A DNA stretch of 64,000 nucleotides from Roseococcus microcysteis (GTDB lineage: Bacteria; Pseudomonadota; Alphaproteobacteria; Acetobacterales; Acetobacteraceae). This document shows, piece by piece, positions 50,765 through 56,710 of the stretch; the first letter of the stretch is position 1; each line of letters starts with the position of its first letter. The stretch lies in assembly GCF_014764365.1 (NCBI RefSeq), contig NZ_CP061718.1, positions 186,001-250,000 on the forward strand, read 5' to 3'. A program made the translations under genes and the position numbers. The notes beneath the pieces were generated by a model. That model ran no database searches. It saw nothing but the letters and a program-made list of their open reading frames with translations, and was not told the DNA's origin.

Positions 50765-51487
50765 ATGAGCGCCACCCAGCAGGAGCTGATCGCGGCCTTG
50801 CCCTATGCCCGCCGTTTCGCCCGCGCGCTCACCGGCAGCCAGGGGGAGGGCGATGGGCTGGTGGGCCGCGCCATCCCGCGCATGCCCCAGGACATGCCGC
50901 CGCGGCTGGGCTTCTACGCCGCCATCACCCAGCTCATGCGCGACCACCCGCAGCGCGATGCGCCGGGGCTGACGCTGGTGCAGCGCCAGCTCCTGCTGCT
51001 GACGGCGCTGGAGGAGGTCACGCTGGCCGACGCCGCCCGCGTGCTGGACATGACGCCCGAGCAGGCCGCCGACGAGGTGCGCCAGGCCCGGCACGATCTG
51101 CGCCAGGTGGCCGCCACCGACATCCTCATCATCGAGGATGAGCCGGTGATCGCCATGGACCTGCAGATGCTGGTGCAGGGCTGCGGCCACCGCGTGGCCG
51201 GTGTGGCCATGACCGAGCGCGAGGCGGTGCGCCTGGCCGGCGAACGCCCCGTGGGGTTGATCCTGGCCGATGTGAACCTCGGCCGGGGCGGTAGCGGCAT
51301 CTCGGCCGTGCGGACCATCATGGAGAGCACGACCACGCCCGTGATCTTCGTGACCGCCTATCCTGAGTTGCTGCTGACGGCCGAGGGCATCGAGCCCGCC
51401 TTCATCGTCCGCAAGCCCTTCGACCCGCTGAGCCTCGCCATCGCGACCTACCAGGCGGTCCATGCCGGGCGCGTGCCCATTCCGTGA
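50765..51487 (+). CDS. phyR: PhyR anti-anti-sigma response regulator
   Basis: Protein of 240 aa combining a sigma-like domain (about 1-115: LIAALPYARRFARALTGSQG, LLTALEEVTLADAARVLDMT) with a C-terminal receiver. Receiver residues: acidic pair in ILIIEDEP, phosphoacceptor aspartate in GLILADVNLGRGGSG, threonine in IFVTAYPE and lysine in FIVRKPFDP. When phosphorylated, it binds NepR and frees EcfG. GAGGAG lies upstream of ATG 50765. Its kinase is probably an HWE-type enzyme such as the one at 56711-59521. Confidence 0.94.
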   Translation: MSATQQELIAALPYARRFARALTGSQGEGDGLVGRAIPRMPQDMPPRLGFYAAITQLMRDHPQRDAPGLTLVQRQLLLLTALEEVTLADAARVLDMTPEQAADEVRQARHDLRQVAATDILIIEDEPVIAMDLQMLVQGCGHRVAGVAMTEREAVRLAGERPVGLILADVNLGRGGSGISAVRTIMESTTTPVIFVTAYPELLLTAEGIEPAFIVRKPFDPLSLAIATYQAVHAGRVPIP

Positions 51488-51522
51488 TGCGTTTCGTGAT
51501 GCATTCCGTGAAGGGGCATGCT

Positions 51523-51547
51523 GCAACCTCAGGGCGCCTTGCCCGTT
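51523..51547 (+). promoter_or_regulatory. EcfG-type promoter upstream of csbD
   Basis: Exact GCAAC-N16-CGTT, 45 bases upstream of the csbD-like start codon. CsbD proteins are standard general-stress targets, which supports a functional promoter. Confidence 0.65.
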
Positions 51548-51592
51548 CTCCTGGCCGAGGCGGCGCCGACGCCGCCAGCAAGGAGAAAGACC

Positions 51593-51790
51593 ATGAACAG
51601 CGACACCATCAAGGGCAACTGGAAGCAGCTGACCGGCAAGGCCAAGGAGCAGTGGGGCAAGCTGACCGATGACGACCTGACGGTCATCGAGGGCAAGCGC
51701 GACCAGCTGATCGGGCGCATCCAGGAGCGCTATGGCGTGGCCCGCGACGAGGCCGAGGCCCAGGTGAAGAGCTGGGAAAGCAAGTTCTGA
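51593..51790 (+). CDS. CsbD family stress protein
   Basis: Small hydrophilic protein of 65 aa: MNSDTIKGNWKQLTGKAKEQ and GKLTDDDLTVIEGKRDQLIG are the CsbD signature. The family is strongly induced in general stress in many bacteria, function unclear. aaggagaaag precedes ATG 51593; an upstream open extension would cover the promoter motif and is rejected. It lies directly downstream of phyR. Confidence 0.94.
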   Translation: MNSDTIKGNWKQLTGKAKEQWGKLTDDDLTVIEGKRDQLIGRIQERYGVARDEAEAQVKSWESKF

Positions 51791-51989
51791 TCCGGGCTTG
51801 ATGCCATCCCGGGACGCGCGCGGGCCCAATGTGCCGCCGCGCGCGACCCGTCGGGACAGGACGCGCGCGGCGTATCGCGGGCGGATGGTCCCGGCGCCCG
51901 GCCCCCCCCTCCAGGAACCGGACGGAGCCACCGCCTGACGCGGCGGGACAGGCGCCGGCCGGTCCTGCCGTTTCCCGGAGTGCAGAACC

Positions 51990-52154
51990 ATGCTGGCTTG
52001 GAGCATCACTTTTCTCGTCGTGGCCCTCATCGCCGGGGTCCTCGGCTTCGGCGGCATCGCATCCACGGCGACCGGCATCGCGCGCATCCTGTTCTTCGTG
52101 TTCCTGGTGTTGTTCGCGGTGTCCCTGCTGACCGGCCGCGGCGTCACGCTCTGA
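51990..52154 (+). CDS. DUF1328 family small membrane protein (YtjA-like)
   Basis: Protein of 54 aa: [20 protein letters not shown], a [18 protein letters not shown] segment and a second hydrophobic helix ending GRGVTL. This matches the short two-helix DUF1328/YtjA family, often stress-induced. GGAG at 51977-51980 precedes the ATG. The 199-base gap before it (51791-51989) is GC-rich with several short palindromes, but I find no exact EcfG motif there. Confidence 0.88.
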   Translation: MLAWSITFLVVALIAGVLGFGGIASTATGIARILFFVFLVLFAVSLLTGRGVTL

Positions 52155-52202
52155 CGCCCCGGCCCGTCGCGGAATTCACCCTTGGCGGGGTCGGGGTGCC
52201 GC

Positions 52203-52976
52203 TCACGCGGCCTCCACCACCCGTTCCCGCCAACCCCGGTTCGTCACCTCGCGCGTGGTGACACGCAGCCTGCCTTCCTCCCACTCGATCAAATTCCACC
52301 CATTCACCGCGGAGACGCCGCGCGGGGAGAAGGCGCTCGGCGCCATCACCTGACAGGGCGCGCCCGGCTCGGCCCCCAGGGGCGTGACCTCGGCGCGGTG
52401 CAGATGGCCGCAGAGCAGCCCCGCGACATTCTCTCGCCGCAGCACCCGGATGGTGGCCTCGGCCCCGCGGGGCGTGCGCCGCCGGCGCGCCCAGGCGCCA
52501 TGCACCAGCGGGTGATGGCAGACCACGAGGGTCGGCTTGCCGCGCCCCACCGTCAGCGCCGCTTCCAACCTTTCGAGCCTGTGCTGCGGCACCGCGCCGG
52601 CCGACCAGTCCACATGCCATTGCGCGCGGCTGACCGTGTCGAGGCCGATGAGGCGCGCATGGTCGAGATCCAGCCGCTCGGCCGGCGCCGTCAGCCGCGC
52701 CGCGCGCCAGCGCCGCTTGGGCGCCATGAAGCGTTCCCACAGCGCGGAATGCGGGATGTCGTGATTGCCGGGCACCACCAGCAGCGGCGCGTCGAGCCCG
52801 GCCAGGAAGGTGAAGGCCGCTTCGAACTCCTGCGGCTGGGCGCGGCGCGTGAGGTCGCCGCTGATGACCACCGCGTCGGGGGAGGCGGCCCGCACATCGG
52901 CCGCCATCTCGGCCACGCGCGCGGGATCGGCCTCGCCGAAATGCAGGTCGGAGAGATGGGCGAGGCGATGGGTCAT
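52203..52976 (-). CDS. Metallophosphoesterase (calcineurin-like)
   Basis: Protein of 257 aa with all metal motifs: AHLSDLHFGEADP, VVISGDLTRRA, LVVPGNHDIPHSA, VVCHHPLVHG and GLLCGHLHRAEV. The order and spacing resemble cyclic-nucleotide phosphodiesterases and lipid-A-like pyrophosphatases. Start 52976 overlaps the stop of the lipid-kinase gene by four bases (ATGA), so a phospholipid or membrane-linked substrate is plausible. Confidence 0.92.
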   Translation of the reverse strand: MTHRLAHLSDLHFGEADPARVAEMAADVRAASPDAVVISGDLTRRAQPQEFEAAFTFLAGLDAPLLVVPGNHDIPHSALWERFMAPKRRWRAARLTAPAERLDLDHARLIGLDTVSRAQWHVDWSAGAVPQHRLERLEAALTVGRGKPTLVVCHHPLVHGAWARRRRTPRGAEATIRVLRRENVAGLLCGHLHRAEVTPLGAEPGAPCQVMAPSAFSPRGVSAVNGWNLIEWEEGRLRVTTREVTNRGWRERVVEAA

Positions 52977-53908
52977 GCCGGAACTCCCGGTGGGGGCGCC
53001 GCCCTCTCGCCATCCTGCGGCCGCTGCGGCGGCACCACCAGGACGGACAACGCCCGCTTGTGAAGGTTGACGCGGACGGGGGTGCGCGCGAGGCGCATCT
53101 CGCCATCCAGACTCATCCGCACGCCGTCCTGGCGGCCATGCACGGCCACACGGGCGACTTCGCGTTCGGACACCTCGGCATCCTCGCCGAGCTTGCCGCG
53201 GAACCAGCGCCAGGCCTGGCGCAGCCGTGCCACGGCCCCGGCGGGACGCGCCACATGCAGCAGCAGCCCGGTGGGACGGTTGGGCTCGGGCAGGGTGACG
53301 ATCACGGCCTGGCCCGTCTGCCGCGCGGCGGGGCCAAGCCGCACCCAGAGCTCGCGCGGGAAGGGGCGGGTCAGCGCGCGCAGCAGCGCCTGCACCAGCG
53401 GCCACCAGCCGCCCGCGCCGCCGCCGCGCTGCATCTCGCGGAAACGCATCAGCCGCGTCGCGCGGCCGATGATGAGCTGGTAGAGAAACACCTCGCCATT
53501 GGCGGTGGCCGTGTCGATCAGACCCGGCGCGGCGGCGGCGTAGAGCGCCGCGGCGGCCACAGGGTCATTGGGCAGATCGAGCCGCGTGCAGAGCCGGTTC
53601 AGCGTGCCGCCGGGCAGGGGGGCGAGGTAGCGCCCCGTGCCGCGCAGCCGCGCCGCCGCATCGCGCAACGTGCCGTCGCCACCGGCCACGAAGACGATGC
53701 GCGCGCCCTCCGCCCGCGCCCATTGCGTGTCGAGGTCGGCGCCCGCGTCCGGATCCTCCACGGCGAAGCCCGCCGCGCGCAGCGTGGCCGCGAGCTGTGG
53801 CCCCGGATCATCCATGGCCGAGAGGTTGCCGGCACGCGGATTCACGATGAGGCAGGCGGGCCAGGACGTGACGGGGCCGGGCGGTGCCTCGGGGGGCGGG
53901 GCGGTCAT
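52973..53908 (-). CDS. Diacylglycerol kinase-like lipid kinase family protein
   Basis: Protein of 311 aa of the DAGK catalytic family. ACLIVNPRAGNLSAMDD is the first motif, VFVAGGDGTLRDAAARL is the nucleotide-binding GGDGT and LAPLPGGTLNRLCTRLDLP is the usual GTxN variant. It phosphorylates a lipid such as diacylglycerol or a sphingoid base. Start 53908 has GGAA at nine bases; ATG 53929 is an alternative. It is divergent from a small stress-type membrane peptide. Confidence 0.88.
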   Translation of the reverse strand: MTAPPPEAPPGPVTSWPACLIVNPRAGNLSAMDDPGPQLAATLRAAGFAVEDPDAGADLDTQWARAEGARIVFVAGGDGTLRDAAARLRGTGRYLAPLPGGTLNRLCTRLDLPNDPVAAAALYAAAAPGLIDTATANGEVFLYQLIIGRATRLMRFREMQRGGGAGGWWPLVQALLRALTRPFPRELWVRLGPAARQTGQAVIVTLPEPNRPTGLLLHVARPAGAVARLRQAWRWFRGKLGEDAEVSEREVARVAVHGRQDGVRMSLDGEMRLARTPVRVNLHKRALSVLVVPPQRPQDGERAAPPPGVPA

Positions 53909-53935
53909 GGGCGATGTTCCAGCATGCAAGGCGCC

Positions 53936-53960
53936 GCAACCGCGGGCGTCACATTGCGTT
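53936..53960 (+). promoter_or_regulatory. EcfG-type promoter upstream of a 25-aa membrane peptide
   Basis: Exact GCAAC-N16-CGTT. The start codon of the small peptide gene lies 29 bases after the motif, a normal leader length. Confidence 0.65.
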
Positions 53961-53989
53961 CCTTAGACATCGCCAACAGGGAGATGAAC

Positions 53990-54067
53990 ATGCGCACCAT
54001 TCTGCTTTGGTTCCTGGGAATTCCCATTCCCATCCTCATTCTGCTCCTGCTCTTCGGAGTGTTGTGA
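53990..54067 (+). CDS. 25-aa hydrophobic membrane peptide
   Basis: Tiny gene encoding MRTILLWFLGIPIPILILLL, then LFGVL. AGGGAG at 53978-53983 is six bases upstream of ATG 53990; the ATG at 53984 is too close. It has an EcfG-type promoter motif upstream and a perfect terminator four bases after the stop, so it is a complete single-gene unit. A single TM helix with prolines is predicted. Function unknown, probably an envelope-stress peptide. Confidence 0.75.
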   Translation: MRTILLWFLGIPIPILILLLLFGVL

Positions 54068-54071
54068 ACGT

Positions 54072-54101
54072 AAAGGCCCCGCGGCGACGCGGGGCCTTTT
54101 T
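54072..54101 (+). terminator. Rho-independent terminator
   Basis: GGCCCCGC (54075-54082) and GCGGGGCC (54089-54096), six-base loop, then TTTTT. It ends the small peptide gene. Confidence 0.95.
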
Positions 54102-54167
54102 CATGTCCTCCGAGTGAGGGCAGCGTAGATGGGAAACCGGTCCGCGAAACATAAAAAGCCGGGCATG

Positions 54168-54200
54168 AAAAAGGGGCCGCTCCCCGAAGGAAGCGGCCCC
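54168..54200 (-). terminator. Rho-independent terminator after the PRC-barrel gene
   Basis: On the minus strand GGGGCCGCT (54200-54192) pairs with AGCGGCCCC (54181-54173), followed by five T (54172-54168). Confidence 0.93.
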
Positions 54201-54208
54201 CCGTTCAC

Positions 54209-54859
54209 TCAGCGGCTGCCGGTGCGCACGCTGTCGTAGTTGAACTCCGGACGCTCGCGCAGGCCGTCGCGGGTCGCACCCGGCAGCATGACGCGCTCAC
54301 GCTCGGCGTTCCACTGCAGGTCCGTCAGCGGCACGGCGACCAGGCGGCCACCCAGGCCCAGGAAGCCACCCACCTGGATCACGGCCAGCGGACCACGGCC
54401 CGCACCCGCGGCGGCACCAGCGGCCGCGGCACCCGCGGGCGGCACCAGGATGATGTCATCCACCGAACCGATGCTGTTGTTCTCGTCATTGTAGACGTTC
54501 GCGCCGATGATCTGGCTCATCCGCGGACGCGCCATGACGGCCGAACCGGCCGGGAAGGCGGCGCCGGCGCCGGCGGTCGTGCCGGGGGCCGTCATGCCCG
54601 CCGTGGGGGCGGTCGTGCCGGGGGAGGTGCCGGGCGTGGTGCCGCCGGGCGTCTGGCCGATGGCGCCACCCGGCGTCATGCCAGGCGAGGTGCCGGCCGT
54701 CGGCGGGGCGGGCTGGCCGGGGGTCGCGGCCTGCGGGGCGGTCGGGGTCGTGGTCGGGCCGCCACCGGGAGGCGTCGTCTGCGTCTGGCCATGGGCCAGC
54801 ATCGGCGCCACGAGCAGGGCGGAGGCCAGAACGGCCGGCGTCAGGATGTTGCGTCGCAT
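54209..54859 (-). CDS. Exported PRC-barrel domain protein with Thr/Pro/Gly-rich linker
   Basis: Protein of 216 aa. Signal peptide MRRNILTPAVLASALLVAP, cleavage near LAHGQ. Residues about 25-110 form a low-complexity linker of TPG/TTP repeats. A PRC-barrel follows: RMSQIIGANVYNDENNSIGS, VDDIILVPPAG, then AVIQVGGFLGLGGRLVAVPL. Such proteins are common in the stress regulons of alphaproteobacteria. AAGGAG precedes ATG 54859. A GAAAC-N16-CGTT motif lies 50 bases upstream. Confidence 0.88.
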   Translation of the reverse strand: MRRNILTPAVLASALLVAPMLAHGQTQTTPPGGGPTTTPTAPQAATPGQPAPPTAGTSPGMTPGGAIGQTPGGTTPGTSPGTTAPTAGMTAPGTTAGAGAAFPAGSAVMARPRMSQIIGANVYNDENNSIGSVDDIILVPPAGAAAAGAAAGAGRGPLAVIQVGGFLGLGGRLVAVPLTDLQWNAERERVMLPGATRDGLRERPEFNYDSVRTGSR

Positions 54860-54908
54860 GATGGTGTTCTCCTTGTCTGGCAGGCCTCGAAGGGACCCAC
54901 GCAAAAGA

Positions 54909-54933
54909 AACGCTCGGGCTTGAGCTTGGTTTC
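54909..54933 (-). promoter_or_regulatory. EcfG-type promoter variant upstream of the PRC-barrel gene
   Basis: GAAAC-N16-CGTT on the minus strand, one base from the GCAAC form seen four times nearby. It gives a leader of about 40 bases. Confidence 0.5.
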
Positions 54934-55026
54934 CAAGGTTTTTCAATGTTTTGAATGCGCCTTGAGCGCATGTGGCCGCGACCGGGGGCACCGGCCGCGG
55001 CACGGTTAGGGAAGGAGCGTTGCCGC

Positions 55027-55098
55027 TCCTGGTGGCACCTGCGCCGCAGCCCTCAGCGGCGCCTGCGCCGGATCCCTCAGCGGCGCCTACGCCGACGC
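55027..55098. repeat. Three tandem 24-bp units at the end of the YqjE-like gene
   Basis: Units 55051-55074 and 55075-55098 share CCCTCAGCGGCGCCT-x-CGCCG; 55027-55050 is a degraded first copy. The last unit encodes the arginine-rich tail and the stop of the minus-strand gene. The others repeat the same RRRR-stop context downstream. Confidence 0.7.
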
Positions 55099-55544
55099 CC
55101 GAAGATCAGCGCGAAGACGGCGAAGAGAAGTTTCCGCCCGATCCCCACGCCGACCCGGCCGGCGAGGCCCACGGCCAGACCACGCCAGGGAACCAGGTTC
55201 GTCACCTCGTTCACGGGCGAGGAATGCCGCACCATCCGCAGGCTGTCGCGCCGGATCTCCAGCGCCTCATCGGCCACGCGCCGATACTTGTTGCGCCGCG
55301 CCACGAGGAGGAAGAGCCCCGCGATCACCGCATCGGCGGCGGCGACATAGAGTACCGCCCGCAACTCCCCGTGATCCTCGGCGAGCCACACCACCGCCGC
55401 GAGATGGAGCAGGGCGAGCATGAACAGGCCGAACACCCCCGCGACCGCCGCAAAAGCGGCGGACCGGGCCATGCCGGCCGCCTGGCAGCGCAGGCGGAGT
55501 GCTTCCGCCTGCGCTGCGACCTCGAGGAGTCGCAGGCTACGCAT
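55077..55544 (-). CDS. YqjE/phage-holin-like membrane protein
   Basis: Protein of 155 aa. Two TM helices (FAAVAGVFGLFMLALLHLAA and YVAAADAVIAGLFLLVA) follow a helical N-terminus, as in YqjE-type proteins. A third hydrophobic stretch (IGRKLLFAVFALIFG) ends in six arginines. It starts two bases after the stop of the DUF883 gene, matching the yqjD-yqjE order of enterobacteria. The arginine tail is part of a 24-bp tandem repeat. Confidence 0.7.
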   Translation of the reverse strand: MRSLRLLEVAAQAEALRLRCQAAGMARSAAFAAVAGVFGLFMLALLHLAAVVWLAEDHGELRAVLYVAAADAVIAGLFLLVARRNKYRRVADEALEIRRDSLRMVRHSSPVNEVTNLVPWRGLAVGLAGRVGVGIGRKLLFAVFALIFGRRRRRR

Positions 55545-55546
55545 TC

Positions 55547-55852
55547 TCAGCGCCGCACGAGCAGCGCGAAGACGAAGCCGGCCAGCGCGGCCGAGGCCAT
55601 GGCCGTCAGCGGCTTCTCATGCACGAACTCGCTCAGGTTCTCGGCCTGGTGGCGCACCGCGTCGGTGGCGCGATGGGCGGCGGCCTCGGCGGAGCCCACG
55701 GCATTGCCGATGGCGGGCGAGACGCGCTCGCTCATCAGCGACTCGACCTTCTCGCGCAGCGCCGTGATCTCGGCATGCGGGTCGAAGTTCGTGGAGCCCG
55801 TGGTGGTGCCGGTGGTGCCCATGCGGGGCGGGTCATTGCGGAAATCGCTCAT
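55547..55852 (-). CDS. DUF883/ElaB/YqjD-like membrane-anchored protein
   Basis: Protein of 101 aa. A helical amphipathic body (ITALREKVESLMSERVSPAI) leads to FVHEKPLTAMASAALAGFVF, the typical C-terminal anchor with the HEKPL motif. In E. coli, related YqjD binds ribosomes at the membrane in stationary phase. It is the third gene after the glycine-zipper and Dps genes, with aaggag before ATG 55852. Confidence 0.88.
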   Translation of the reverse strand: MSDFRNDPPRMGTTGTTTGSTNFDPHAEITALREKVESLMSERVSPAIGNAVGSAEAAAHRATDAVRHQAENLSEFVHEKPLTAMASAALAGFVFALLVRR

Positions 55853-55899
55853 GGAAATTCTCCTTGGCCAGATATCGTCTTGGGCGTTGTCGTCTGTGG

Positions 55900-56373
55900 T
55901 CAGGCGACGTGGCTGCGCAGCAGCCAGGCCGCCTTCTCGTGCACCTCGATGCGGTGGACGAGCATGTCGTGGGTCGCGATGTCCTCCGCCTCCTCGGCGG
56001 CTTCGGCCAGTTCGCGCGCGCGGACGGCGATCTTGGTGTTGTCGTCGGCCAGGGTGCGGTAGGCACCGGCCACGTCCACCTTGTCCTCCAGCTCATCGAG
56101 CGTGGCGAGGTCCAGCATCGCGTTCAGGCTGCGCGGGGCGGGCTCGCCCAGCGCGCGCAGGCGCTCGGCCAACTCGTCCACGGCGAGGAACAGCTCCTTG
56201 TACTGCGCCTCGGTCAGCTGGTGCATGCCGATGAAGCCCGGGCCCGTCGCGTTCCAATGGCAGGCCTGGGTCTTGGCCATCAGCACATAGGTGTCGGCGA
56301 CATAGCCGGTGAGGGCGGCGGCGATGCCCCCCGCCGCGTCATTGGCGGCGGGGCTCTTCTTCGTCGTGCTCAT
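55900..56373 (-). CDS. dps: Dps family DNA-protection/ferritin-like protein
   Basis: Protein of 157 aa. Ferroxidase and core residues appear in KTQACHWNATGPGFIGMHQL, TEAQYKELFLAVDELAERLR and the C-terminal HEKAAWLLRSHVA. It oxidises iron with peroxide and may coat DNA. The lysine-rich N-terminus (MSTTKKSPAAND) suits DNA binding. It lies eight bases after the glycine-zipper gene and should be driven by the EcfG-type promoter at 56674-56698. Confidence 0.93.
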   Translation of the reverse strand: MSTTKKSPAANDAAGGIAAALTGYVADTYVLMAKTQACHWNATGPGFIGMHQLTEAQYKELFLAVDELAERLRALGEPAPRSLNAMLDLATLDELEDKVDVAGAYRTLADDNTKIAVRARELAEAAEEAEDIATHDMLVHRIEVHEKAAWLLRSHVA

Positions 56374-56381
56374 GTCGAAGC

Positions 56382-56639
56382 TCAGCGCCAGGCCGGGCGG
56401 CCGACATTCACGTCACGGGGGCTGGTCAGCACGCCGGTCGCGCCACCGGCCACGCCACCGATCGCCGCGCCGGCCAGCGGGCTGCCACCCGTGGCGGCAC
56501 CGATCGCCGCGCCGCCGGCCGCGCCGAGGCCCGCGCCGGAAAGAAGGCGGTCGCCCTGCGTCTGGCCGCAGGCGGCGAGGCCGCCGGCGAGAATGAGGCC
56601 CAGGGCCAGCTTCGGGCCAATGTTGGAAAGCTTGCGCAT
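56382..56639 (-). CDS. Glycine-zipper lipoprotein (YMGG/OsmB-like)
   Basis: Protein of 85 aa. Lipoprotein signal with lipobox LAAC (LGLILAGGLAACGQTQ). The mature part has glycine-zipper repeats (LLSGAGLGAAGGAAIGAATG, then GAAIGGVAGGATGVLT) that pack in membranes, as in OsmB, a stress-induced lipoprotein. It is the first gene of a four-gene operon with dps, DUF883 and the YqjE-like gene. Confidence 0.88.
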   Translation of the reverse strand: MRKLSNIGPKLALGLILAGGLAACGQTQGDRLLSGAGLGAAGGAAIGAATGGSPLAGAAIGGVAGGATGVLTSPRDVNVGRPAWR

Positions 56640-56673
56640 GTCGGCTTCTCCTTCTGCGTCTGTCTGGAGAAGC

Positions 56674-56698
56674 AACGTGCCCAACCCCGTCCGGTTGC
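56674..56698 (-). promoter_or_regulatory. EcfG-type promoter of the glycine-zipper/dps operon
   Basis: Exact GCAAC-N16-CGTT on the minus strand, with the CGTT element 34 bases upstream of the first start codon. The next bases make the site nearly palindromic (GTTGC), so a weaker plus-strand reading also exists. Confidence 0.65.
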
Positions 56699-56710
56699 AG
56701 CGGGACCCGC

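Noticed and set aside
51791-51989. EcfG promoter for the DUF1328 gene
   Set aside because: GGAAC and GTT elements exist but are far from the correct spacing.
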